Assembly (NCBI GenBank): GCA_050249455.1
Contig: JBFWQM010000063.1
Coordinates: 1 to 23,694 of the forward strand
Direction: 5' to 3'
DNA from: JBFWQM01 sp050249455
GTDB taxonomy: Bacteria > Pseudomonadota > Alphaproteobacteria > MPNO01 > VGEU01
DNA length: 23,694 bases
Under the pieces are notes generated by a model that was not told the DNA's origin, made no database searches, and saw only the letters and a list, made by a program, of their open reading frames with translations. This document shows, in pieces, positions 16,837-23,694 of this stretch. The position numbers were made by a program, and so were the translations under genes. Positions within the stretch are counted from its first letter, which is position 1. The number at the start of each line of letters is the position of its first letter.

Positions 16837-18864
16837 GTGGCCAAGCCGAACGACAACCGATCGCGCGGGAACCTGCGCGCCGACCGCGACCAGCGGCCCG
16901 GCCGCACGCCGCCGCCGCCGCGTCGGGGCCGGTCGCGGCGGCGCCGCTTCGCCGTTGCCGCGCTGCGCTGGGCGGTGATCCTGGGGGTCTGGGTGGCGGT
17001 GGCGCTGACCGGGGTCGGGGTGTGGTACGGCTACGACCTGCCGACGGTGATCCGGCTGGAGCCGCCGACCCGGCGCGCCAGCATCTCGGTGGTCGCCGCC
17101 GACGGGGCGGTGCTCGCCACCTACGGCGACCTCTATGGCGGCCCGGTGCGGGTGGCCGACGTGTCGCCGCGGCTGGTCCAGGCGATCGTGGCGACGGAGG
17201 ACCGCCGCTTCTACGACCATGCCGGGTTCGATCCGATCGGCATCCTGCGCGCCGCCTGGGTCAACTGGCGCTCGGGGTCCGTGCGCCAGGGCGCCTCCAC
17301 CATCACCCAGCAGGTGGCGAAGAACGTCTTCCTGACGCCGGAGCGCACCTTCCGCCGCAAGCTGCAGGAGGTGATGATCGCCATCTGGCTGGAGGCCCGG
17401 TTCAGCAAGGAGCAGATCCTCACCCTCTACCTCAACCGGGTCTACATGGGCGCCGGCACCTACGGCGTCGCGGCCGCCGCGCAGCGCTATTTCGGCAAGC
17501 CGGCGAAGAACCTCGACCTCGCCGAGGCGGCGGTGATCGCCGGCCTGCCCAAGGCGCCGTCGCGCTATTCGCCGCTGTCCAACCCCGACGGCGCGTGGGA
17601 GCGCGCCAAGGTGGTGCTCGGCGCCATGGCCGACGCCGGCTTCGTCAGCGAGGCGGCGGCGGACAACGCGCTGCGCCCCAGCTTCGTCGCCCCGGCGGCC
17701 GGCGCGACGGTGCGCTACTTCACCGACTGGGTGGTGGAGCGCGCGGCCGACTATGTCGGCGCCGGCAACCGCGACGTCGTGGTCGTCACCACCATCGACG
17801 CCAAGCTGCAGCGCGTCGCGGAGGAGGCGCTGACCGCCCGCCTCGACCAGGAGGGCGGCAAGGTCCACGCCACCCAGGGCGCGCTGGTCGCGCTCAGCCC
17901 GGACGGCGCGGTGCGCGCCATGGTCGGCGGCCGCGACTACCAGGAAAGCCAGTTCAACCGCGCCGCCCAGGGCAACCGCCAGCCGGGGTCGGCCTTCAAG
18001 CTGTTCGTGTTCCTGGCCGGGCTGGAAGCGGGCATCTCGCCGTCCGACGTGTTCGACGACGCGCCGGTCAGCGTCGGGCGCTGGCAGCCGGGCAACTTCG
18101 ACAACCGCTACCGCGGCGCCATGACCCTGCGCGAAGCGGTGGCGCAGTCGGTCAACACCGTCGCCGTGCGGGTGTCGGAACGGGCCGGGCGCGAGCGGGT
18201 GATCGCCGCGGCGCGCCGGCTCGGCATCTCCACCCACATTCCGCCTTACCCCAGCCTGGCGCTCGGCACGGCGGAGGTCAGCCTGGTGCAGCTCACCGCC
18301 GCCTACGGCGCGCTGCCGGCCGGCGGCCGGTCGCTGCTGCCGCACGGCATCGTGGAGATCCGCGACACCCAGGGCCGCGTCCTCTACCGCCGCCAGGGCT
18401 CCGGCGGCGGCCAGGCGATCGCGCCCGGCGTGGTCGCGGCGCTGAACGACATGCTGGGCGGGGTGATCGCCGCCGGCACCGGCCGCGCCGCGGCGATCGG
18501 CCGGCCGGCGGCGGGCAAGACTGGCACCACGCAGGACTACCGCGACGCCTGGTTCGTCGGCTACACCGCGGACCTCGTGGCCGGCGTTTGGGTCGGCAAC
18601 GACGACAATTCGCCGATGAAGGGCGTGACCGGCGGCCAGCTGCCGGCGCGCATCTGGCGCGACTTCATGGCGGTGGCGCTGGCCGGCACGCCGCCCCGGC
18701 CGCTGCCGCTGCCGGCGCGCGATGCGCCCGCCATCGCCGCCGCGCCGACCCGCAGCCCCTACGACACCTTGCCCGAAGCGGTGCGCCGGGCGCTGCGCGC
18801 CTCCGGCCCCACCGCGCCGCACACCACCGGCTGGGTCCACGACGACCCGGGCCTTCGGGAGTAG
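16837..18864 (+). CDS. class A penicillin-binding protein 1A-type (transglycosylase/transpeptidase)
   Basis: 675 aa bifunctional peptidoglycan synthase. A basic, Pro-rich cytoplasmic tail (1-37) is followed by one membrane segment (about 38-62). The GT51 glycosyltransferase domain shows ATEDRRFYDHAGFD with catalytic Glu121, RQGASTITQQVAKN (150-163), RKLQEVMIAIWLEARFSKEQIL with Glu178, and YLNRVYMGAGTYGV. The transpeptidase domain has SxxK as Ser385-Ala-Phe-Lys388, SVN (438-440), and KTGTT (561-565). It polymerises and cross-links glycan strands in the periplasm and is a beta-lactam target. It is shorter than E. coli PBP1a and lacks the large OB insert. The GTG start is set by an in-frame TAG just upstream (16831). 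Confidence 0.96.
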   Translation: MAKPNDNRSRGNLRADRDQRPGRTPPPPRRGRSRRRRFAVAALRWAVILGVWVAVALTGVGVWYGYDLPTVIRLEPPTRRASISVVAADGAVLATYGDLYGGPVRVADVSPRLVQAIVATEDRRFYDHAGFDPIGILRAAWVNWRSGSVRQGASTITQQVAKNVFLTPERTFRRKLQEVMIAIWLEARFSKEQILTLYLNRVYMGAGTYGVAAAAQRYFGKPAKNLDLAEAAVIAGLPKAPSRYSPLSNPDGAWERAKVVLGAMADAGFVSEAAADNALRPSFVAPAAGATVRYFTDWVVERAADYVGAGNRDVVVVTTIDAKLQRVAEEALTARLDQEGGKVHATQGALVALSPDGAVRAMVGGRDYQESQFNRAAQGNRQPGSAFKLFVFLAGLEAGISPSDVFDDAPVSVGRWQPGNFDNRYRGAMTLREAVAQSVNTVAVRVSERAGRERVIAAARRLGISTHIPPYPSLALGTAEVSLVQLTAAYGALPAGGRSLLPHGIVEIRDTQGRVLYRRQGSGGGQAIAPGVVAALNDMLGGVIAAGTGRAAAIGRPAAGKTGTTQDYRDAWFVGYTADLVAGVWVGNDDNSPMKGVTGGQLPARIWRDFMAVALAGTPPRPLPLPARDAPAIAAAPTRSPYDTLPEAVRRALRASGPTAPHTTGWVHDDPGLRE

Positions 18865-18870
18865 CGGCTC

Positions 18871-20052
18871 CTACCGCCGCCCGCCGAGCAGGCGGAAGGT
18901 CAGGAACAGGCAGCACGTCGCGCCCAGGATGGCGAGCGTCATCGGGTAGGCGGTGCCGTCGAAGGACTGGCCGACCACCACGCCCATCGAGGCGGCGCCC
19001 ATCATCTGCAGGAAGCCCAGCATCGCCGACGCGGCGCCCGCCATCTGCGGGAACGGGCCGATCGCGCCGGCCTGCAGGTTGGGCATCATCAGCCCGTTGC
19101 CGTAGAGCGCCACCATCATCGGCACGCTGACGGCGAGCGGGTGCTTGACGCCGGCGACCAGCAGGCCGAGCAGCAGCAGCCCGCCGCACACCCCGACGGC
19201 GGAGCCGCGCGCGATGGCGCCGTCGATGCCCCAGCGCCGGGTCAGCCGGCTCGCCGTGTAGGCGCCAGAGGCGTAGCCCAGCGCCACCATCGAGAACATC
19301 GGCCCGTACATCGCCGGCTCCAGGTGCAGCACGTCGATGAACACGAACGGCGAGCCGGAGATGAACGCAAACACGGTGGCCGAGGAGAACATCCCGCTCG
19401 CGCCGTAGCGCAGGAACTTTCGCGAGCCCAGGATGGCGCGGTAGTTGCGCAGCATCACCGCCGGCTCCAGCGCGTGGCGGTTGCGCTGGCGGTTGGTCTC
19501 CGGCAGCACCAGCAGCACCAGCAGGAACACGATCGTCCCAACGATGCCCATGAACGCGAACGCCGCGCGCCAGCCGAACCAGGTTTCCAGGAAGCCGCCC
19601 AGGATCGGCGCACAGATCGGCGTCAGCGAGAACGCCATCGCGACGAAGGCGAGCGCCCGCGCCGCTTCGGTCACCTCGTAGGCGTCGCGCACCATCGCGC
19701 GGCCGGCCACCGGCCCGGCGCAGGCGCCGAGCGCCTGGATCGCGCGGATCGCGATCAGCATGGCGATGGAGGTCGACACCGTCGCGCCGACGCTCGCCCC
19801 GACATAGATGCCCATCGCCACCAGCAGCACCGGCCGCCGCCCGAAGCGGTCGGTCAGCGGGCCGTAGATGAGCTGCGAGAACGCATACGCATAGGTGAAC
19901 ACGCTGAGCGTGAGCTGCGCCGAGCCCGGCGTCGCGCCGAGCGCCGTCACGATCGACGGCAGCGACGGCAGGAAGATGTCGGTGGACGCGGCCGACAGCG
20001 ACACGCACAGGGTGACGATGCCCAGGAACACGCCGCGGTGGATCGTGATCAT
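18871..20052 (-). CDS. Bcr/CflA-type multidrug efflux MFS transporter (second of a tandem pair)
   Basis: 393 aa, a 12-helix major facilitator protein expected in the inner membrane as a drug/proton antiporter. Marks: the N-terminal LCVSLSAASTDIFLPSLP, as in Bcr/CflA proteins; the MFS loop GPLTDRFGRRP (64-74); RAIQALGACAGPVAGRAMVRD, the family's helix 4-5 region; FSLTPICAPILGG; LETWFGWRAAF; and LMMPNLQAGAIGPFPQMAGAASAMLG. ATG 20052 overlaps the stop of the upstream paralogue as ATGA, so translation is coupled; the GTG at 20064 is not needed. Length is identical to that paralogue, and many segments are the same. The substrate cannot be predicted. It converges with the PBP gene, leaving 6 bp. 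Confidence 0.92.
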   Translation of the reverse strand: MITIHRGVFLGIVTLCVSLSAASTDIFLPSLPSIVTALGATPGSAQLTLSVFTYAYAFSQLIYGPLTDRFGRRPVLLVAMGIYVGASVGATVSTSIAMLIAIRAIQALGACAGPVAGRAMVRDAYEVTEAARALAFVAMAFSLTPICAPILGGFLETWFGWRAAFAFMGIVGTIVFLLVLLVLPETNRQRNRHALEPAVMLRNYRAILGSRKFLRYGASGMFSSATVFAFISGSPFVFIDVLHLEPAMYGPMFSMVALGYASGAYTASRLTRRWGIDGAIARGSAVGVCGGLLLLGLLVAGVKHPLAVSVPMMVALYGNGLMMPNLQAGAIGPFPQMAGAASAMLGFLQMMGAASMGVVVGQSFDGTAYPMTLAILGATCCLFLTFRLLGGRR

Positions 20053-21230
20053 CGCCGCCGCCACACCAGCGCGTAGAACACCGCCAGCAGCGCCAGGCCG
20101 GACAGCAGCATCGCGCCGGTCATCGGGTAGGGCGTGCCGTCATAGGCGTGGCCGACCGCCGCGCCGATCGACGAGGCGCCGACGAACTGCAGGCAGCCCA
20201 GCATCGCCGACGCCGCGCCCGCCATCGCCGGGAACGGCCCCAGCGCGCCGGCCTGCAGGTTCGGCATTACGAAGCCGGTGCCGATGGAGATGATCAGCAT
20301 GGTGGCGATGATCGTCGCCGGGTGGTAGGCGCCGGCCAGCAGCAGCCCGTTCATCGCCACGCCGCCGGCCACGATCACCCCGGCGCCGATCATGATCGTG
20401 CCGTCGATGCCGAACCTCGGCGTCAGCCGGGTGGACAGGAACGAGGCGGCGCCGAAGCCGATCGCGCTCAGCCCGAACACCGAGCCGAACAGCGCCGGCG
20501 ACAGCGCGAACACCTCGATGAACACGAACGCCGCGCCGGAGATGTAGGCGAAGATGACGCCGAACGAGAACGCCGCCGCGCCAGCATAACCGAGATAGAG
20601 CGGCGAGGAAAGCAGGCGCGCATAGTTGCGCGCCATCTGCAGCGGCGCGATCGCGTGCCGGTCGCGCCGCGTGTTGGTCTCCGGCAGCGCGACGACGACG
20701 GCGAACGTCACCGCGACGCCGGCGGCCGCCATGAACACGAAGTTCGAGCGCCAGCCGAACCACGTCTCCAGCAGTCCGCCGATCAGCGGCGCGAACACCG
20801 GCGTCAGCGAGAACGCGGTGGCGACGTAGGCCATGGCGCGCGCCGCCTCGCGTACCTCGTGGGTGTCGCGCACCGCCGCGCGCCCGGCGACCGGCGCGGC
20901 GCACACGCCGAACGCCTGTATCACGCGCAGCGCGACCAGCATCTCGATCGACGTCGCCAGGATGCAGCCGACGCTGGCGGCGAGATAGATCCCCATGCCG
21001 GCCAGCAGCACCGGGCGCCGACCGAACCGGTCGGTCAGCGGCCCGTAGACCAGCTGCGCGGCGGCGTAGGCGTACATGTAGGCCGACAAGGTGAGCTGCA
21101 CGTCGGCGGCGGTCGCGCCCAGGCTCGCCGCCATCGACGGCAGCGACGGCAAGTACATGTCGGTCGAGGCCGCCGACAGCGACACGCACAGCGTGACGAG
21201 CGCGATCAGGAGCGGGCGTTTGATGGGCAT
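20049..21230 (-). CDS. Bcr/CflA-type multidrug efflux MFS transporter (first of a tandem pair)
   Basis: 393 aa, 12 predicted membrane helices. It shares with the next gene LCVSLSAASTD near the N-terminus (14-24), GPLTDRFGRRP (63-73), PVAGRAAVRD, AFSLTP, LETWFGWR, and MPNLQAGALGPFPAMAGAASAMLG; by eye more than half of residues are identical. Members of this group export drugs such as bicyclomycin or chloramphenicol, or small metabolites, in exchange for protons. The ATG at 21230 has only a weak Shine-Dalgarno. Upstream is the 32-bp inverted repeat, then the DapA-like gene. Its promoter must lie between about 21231 and 21387. Confidence 0.92.
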   Translation of the reverse strand: MPIKRPLLIALVTLCVSLSAASTDMYLPSLPSMAASLGATAADVQLTLSAYMYAYAAAQLVYGPLTDRFGRRPVLLAGMGIYLAASVGCILATSIEMLVALRVIQAFGVCAAPVAGRAAVRDTHEVREAARAMAYVATAFSLTPVFAPLIGGLLETWFGWRSNFVFMAAAGVAVTFAVVVALPETNTRRDRHAIAPLQMARNYARLLSSPLYLGYAGAAAFSFGVIFAYISGAAFVFIEVFALSPALFGSVFGLSAIGFGAASFLSTRLTPRFGIDGTIMIGAGVIVAGGVAMNGLLLAGAYHPATIIATMLIISIGTGFVMPNLQAGALGPFPAMAGAASAMLGCLQFVGASSIGAAVGHAYDGTPYPMTGAMLLSGLALLAVFYALVWRRR

Positions 21231-21252
21231 GGAGGCTATGGCAATCCAGGAC

Positions 21253-21356
21253 CGTCATGGCCGGGCTCGTCCCGGCCATCCACGTGTTTTCTTCTTCTGG
21301 CGGGCGTCGTCGAAAATGAAAAAGCGTGGAAGGCCGGGACGAGCCCGGCCATGACG
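21253..21356. repeat. REP-like inverted repeat, 32-bp arms
   Basis: Arms 21253-21284 and 21325-21356 are reverse complements at 31 of 32 positions, around a 40-base AT-richer loop. Each arm is itself partly palindromic (GGCCGGG-n-CCCGGCC). This arrangement matches the paired REP-type elements spread through many alphaproteobacterial genomes. It is located between the DapA-like stop and the transporter start, where the transcript would fold strongly. No transposase gene is nearby. Confidence 0.88.
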
Positions 21357-21387
21357 ACGATAACCTAGGGCCGCGGACGGGTTTTGG

Positions 21388-22302
21388 CTATGCCGCGATC
21401 TTAAGCGCGAACCCAGTCCTGGCGAGCTGGGCGGCGAGGTCGCGGCACTGCGTCTCCGACAGCGGCATCAGGGGCGGGCGCAGGCGGCGCCAGCCGGCGC
21501 GGCCGGTGGCCTGCGCCATCAGCTCCTTCAGCGCCTCGACCAGCGGGAACGCCTGGATGGTCAGACGCACGTCGTTGAGCGCGTCCTGCAGCGCATCCGC
21601 GTCGCCGCCCTTCCAGCCGGCGAACACCTTCGCGGAGCGGTCGGGCGCGACGTTGTTGCACGCGGTGATGGCGCCGGCGCCGCCGGCGCGCAGCACGCGC
21701 AGCAGGAACGCGTCGGAGCCGGTGAACACCCGGAAGCCGGGGAAGCTCTTGCACATCGCTTCCATGTTGGTGACGTCGCCGGCCGAGTCCTTGATGCCGA
21801 CCACGGTATCGGGATAGGCCTTCAGCAGCCGCTCGATCAGCCCGAAGGTGATCGGCACGCCCGAGTTCTGCGGGATGTGGTAGAGGTAGACCTTCAGCCG
21901 GGTGTCGCCGACCCGCTGGATGATCTCCGAATACGCTGCGAACAGCCCCTCGTCGCTGACCGGCTTGTAGTAGAACGGCGGCAGCATCAGCACGCCCGCC
22001 GCGCCGATCTCCACCGCGCGCTTCGACAGCCGCACCGTGTCCGGAATGGCGCAGCAGCCGGTGCCGGGGATCAGCCTGGCGCCGGCGATGCCGCTGCCGC
22101 CGATCGCGTCCAGCATGGCCAGCCGCTCGTCGACCGAGAACGAGTTCGCCTCGCTGGTGGTGCCCAGGATGGCGAGCCCGTCGCAGCCCTTGTCCAGCAG
22201 CCACCGGCAATGCGCCAACCAGGCCGCGTGGTCGGGGCTCAGGTCCGCGTTGAGCGGCGTCAGGACGGCGGCGAGCACGCCGGCGGCGACGGGGTCTGTC
22301 AT
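21388..22302 (-). CDS. dihydrodipicolinate synthase (DapA) family aldolase/lyase
   Basis: 304 aa TIM-barrel class I aldolase. The Schiff-base lysine is Lys171 in VVGIKDSAGD; the catalytic tyrosine is Tyr141 in YLYHIPQNSG; the substrate loop is GTTSEANS (47-54), where true DapA has GTTGES. The family condenses or cleaves pyruvate-type 2-keto acids. The altered loop and the YHIP instead of YNxP suggest it is not the lysine-pathway enzyme but a catabolic relative; the substrate is unknown. The ATG is preceded by AAGGA at good spacing. It begins 25 bp after the YcgN-family gene and is followed by the REP-like repeat. Confidence 0.9.
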   Translation of the reverse strand: MTDPVAAGVLAAVLTPLNADLSPDHAAWLAHCRWLLDKGCDGLAILGTTSEANSFSVDERLAMLDAIGGSGIAGARLIPGTGCCAIPDTVRLSKRAVEIGAAGVLMLPPFYYKPVSDEGLFAAYSEIIQRVGDTRLKVYLYHIPQNSGVPITFGLIERLLKAYPDTVVGIKDSAGDVTNMEAMCKSFPGFRVFTGSDAFLLRVLRAGGAGAITACNNVAPDRSAKVFAGWKGGDADALQDALNDVRLTIQAFPLVEALKELMAQATGRAGWRRLRPPLMPLSETQCRDLAAQLARTGFALKIAA

Positions 22303-22327
22303 CGGTGGTCCTTCATTGACGGCCGGG

Positions 22328-22843
22328 TCATTCCGGCCAGCTCACGATGCGGTCTTCCAGGTCGAAGCCGCGGGTCTCCGACACCGCCTTGCCGCGCGCC
22401 GACACGCCGGCCAGATGCACGGTCTCGGCATCGCCCGACACCAGCGGGTGCCACCAGTACAGGTCGCGGCCCTCCGCCAACAGGCGGTAGGCGCAGCTCG
22501 ACGGCAGCCAGTTGACGCTGCGCGCGATCGCCGGGGTGAGCTGGATGCAGTCGGGCACGTATTTGCGCCGCTCCGGATAGCGCGAGCAGCGGCACGACCC
22601 GGTGTCGAGCAGCCGGCAGGCGACGTCGGTGAAGGCGAGGTCGCCGGTGTCGATGTCCTCGAGCTTCATCAGGCAGCACTTGCCACAGCCGTCGCACAGC
22701 GATTCCCATTCCGCGCGCGTCATCTCCTCCAGCGACTTGCGGCGCCAGAACGGCAGGTCCTCCGCCGCCGCGGCCGCCAGCCGGCGGCGTGCCTCAGAGG
22801 TGCTTGCGGAGCGTTTCCGCGATCTTGTCGGCCTGGGTCGCAT
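22328..22843 (-). CDS. YcgN/UPF0260-family cysteine-cluster protein
   Basis: 171 aa. Conserved features: PFWRRKSLEEM (31-41), EWESLCDGCGKCCLMKLED (45-63) with a CxxCxxCC cluster, DVACRLLDTGSCRCSRYPER (73-92), PDCIQL, WLPSSCAYRLLAEG, and WWHPLVSGD. The cysteine pattern is that of the CxxCxxCC zinc or iron-sulfur family; the biochemical role of YcgN is not established. ATG 22843 is the only start that keeps the conserved PFW segment, so the gene overlaps the 3' end of the Sco1 gene by 50 bp in another frame. The first ~25 residues are basic and look non-conserved. It is followed 25 bp later by the DapA-like gene. Confidence 0.9.
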   Translation of the reverse strand: MRPRPTRSRKRSASTSEARRRLAAAAAEDLPFWRRKSLEEMTRAEWESLCDGCGKCCLMKLEDIDTGDLAFTDVACRLLDTGSCRCSRYPERRKYVPDCIQLTPAIARSVNWLPSSCAYRLLAEGRDLYWWHPLVSGDAETVHLAGVSARGKAVSETRGFDLEDRIVSWPE

Positions 22844-23387
22844 GGGTGAAATGGGTGATGTAGCGGCCGTCGCGGCCCATCAAATAGATGATGGACGTGT
22901 GGTCCATCAAGTACTGGTCGGGCTTTTCGTCCTCGGATCCCTTGGCCTTGGCGTAGTAGACGCGATAGGCCTTCGCCGCCGCGGCGACCTGCTCGGGCGT
23001 GCCGGTCAGCATCACGGTGCGGGGGTGGAAGTTCTGGGCGTAGAGCTTGAGCTGGTCGGCGGTGTCGCGCGCCGGGTCGATGGTGATGAACACCGGCACC
23101 ACCTTTTCCGCGTCGGGGCCCAGCATGTCGAGCGCCTGCGTCATCGACAGCAGCGCCGTCGGGCAGGCATCGGGACAATAGGTGTAGCCGAAATAGACCA
23201 TCATCAGCGAGCCGCGGAAGTCGGCGTCGGTGCGGGTGCGGCCGTCCTGGTCGGTCAGCGCGAAGGGGCCACCGATCTTGGCGATGCCGGTCGATCCCGA
23301 CCCGCCGCCGTACAGCACCATCAGCCCGACCGCGGCGACCACGACGAACGCAGCCACCGAGGCGACGATCAACGCGAGCTTCTTCAC
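22794..23387 (-). CDS. Sco1/SenC/PrrC-family copper chaperone, thioredoxin fold
   Basis: 197 aa. Residues 5-27 form one hydrophobic signal anchor, placing the thioredoxin-like domain in the periplasm. The copper/redox motif is Cys71-PDA-Cys75 (YFGYTYCPDACP), and the distant ligand His163 lies in LMDHTSIIYLMG; these three residues are the Sco1 copper site. Sco proteins help build the CuA centre of cytochrome c oxidase or act in redox signalling. The GTG start (23387) has a strong AGGGAGA Shine-Dalgarno. No cytochrome oxidase genes are in the window. The YcgN-family gene overlaps its end by 50 bp. Confidence 0.95.
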   Translation of the reverse strand: MKKLALIVASVAAFVVVAAVGLMVLYGGGSGSTGIAKIGGPFALTDQDGRTRTDADFRGSLMMVYFGYTYCPDACPTALLSMTQALDMLGPDAEKVVPVFITIDPARDTADQLKLYAQNFHPRTVMLTGTPEQVAAAAKAYRVYYAKAKGSEDEKPDQYLMDHTSIIYLMGRDGRYITHFTHATQADKIAETLRKHL

Positions 23388-23475
23388 GAATTCTCCCTGC
23401 AGGCGGACGGCGCCCGCGGGTCAGATATAGGCAAAAGGGGCGGCCGGGGCCACTGCGACGATTAAGCCGGCCCCT

Positions 23476-23526
23476 GTCGCGGCCATGCCGCGACGACCAA
23501 GACGCCGTCGCGGCTACGCCGCGACG
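23476..23526. repeat. two tandem palindromes (direct repeat of a hairpin)
   Basis: GTCGCGGCcaTGCCGCGACG (23476-23495) and GTCGCGGCtaCGCCGCGACG (23507-23526) match at 18 of 20 positions. Each folds on itself into a GC-rich stem, and they are spaced 31 bases apart. The second covers the stop codon of the partial gene at the right edge. On the minus strand they could act as a terminator without a U-run, or they may be a small repeat element. Confidence 0.6.
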
Positions 23527-23694
23527 GGCAGCGCATGGACGTGGACGTCGTGCGCCGACAGTTCTGCCAGCACGCGCGTCGCGGCGGCCTCGTGCGCCTT
23601 GTCCCGGCACCGCACCCCCAGCAGGATGCCGCCCGCGGCAAGCTGCGCCTCCATCCAGTCGGCGTGGCGGTCGCCCAGGAAGCGGGCGCTCGCG
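23514..23694 (-). CDS. hypothetical protein, C-terminal part only
   Basis: The last 60 codons of a minus-strand gene that begins outside the window. It reads SARFLGDRHADWMEAQLA, then GGILLGVRCRDKAHEAAA, then VLAELSAHDVHVHALPVAA and a stop (23516-23514). The pattern of a Gly-rich strand, charged helix, and HDVHVH end looks like a small alpha/beta domain that senses or binds a ligand, seen at the end of stress-related membrane proteins in alphaproteobacteria. I cannot name the family with confidence. The stop codon lies within the second of two hairpins. Confidence 0.65.
   Translation of the reverse strand, partial: ASARFLGDRHADWMEAQLAAGGILLGVRCRDKAHEAAATRVLAELSAHDVHVHALPVAA

Overview
The window is about 70% GC and reads as a chromosomal core region of an alphaproteobacterium. 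The evidence is the gene order ubiE-ubiB-coaBC-dut diverging from mutM, followed by enoyl-CoA hydratase, rpsT, dnaA, dnaN, recF and gyrB. Rhodospirillales or a nearby order is my best guess, from gene order and protein style only. I saw no phage, plasmid, IS, CRISPR, tRNA or rRNA gene.

Layout. Positions 1-5393 (minus strand) hold a tight cluster read right to left: ubiE, ubiB (two ubiquinone genes), coaBC (coenzyme A), dut (dUTP removal), a MoeB/ThiF/HesA-type activating enzyme, and a DsrE-like gene cut by the left edge. A GC-rich palindromic repeat (434-516) lies where the last two genes meet. Positions 5443-7848 (plus) hold mutM, a small secreted protein, an enoyl-CoA hydratase and rpsT with its own sigma70-type promoter. 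Positions 7849-8159 are a non-coding segment of clearly lower GC. Positions 8160-14976 (plus) hold a rhodanese gene 3 bp from dnaA, then dnaN, recF and gyrB: the classic replication-initiation and DNA-topology block.

Downstream of gyrB the content becomes accessory. An SGNH hydrolase and a GNAT acetyltransferase lie on the minus strand, then a class A penicillin-binding protein (plus). Next, read right to left on the minus strand, come a truncated hypothetical gene (right edge), a Sco1-type copper protein, a YcgN-family cysteine-cluster protein, a DapA-like aldolase, a REP-like 32-bp inverted repeat, and two tandem Bcr/CflA-type drug exporters.

The most unusual signals are these. (1) A decayed second copy of the last ~85 bp of gyrB sits 1.25 kb downstream; it flanks the SGNH gene and supplies, in antisense, the last 27 codons of the GNAT gene. 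(2) MutM has Arg in place of the fourth zinc-finger Cys. (3) The palindromic repeat at 434-516 may be translated as the N-terminus of the DsrE-like protein. (4) The low-GC gap upstream of rhodanese-dnaA is a candidate replication or regulatory region, though I found no convincing DnaA boxes. I did not find a clear new multi-gene system; most of the window is ordinary core genome.
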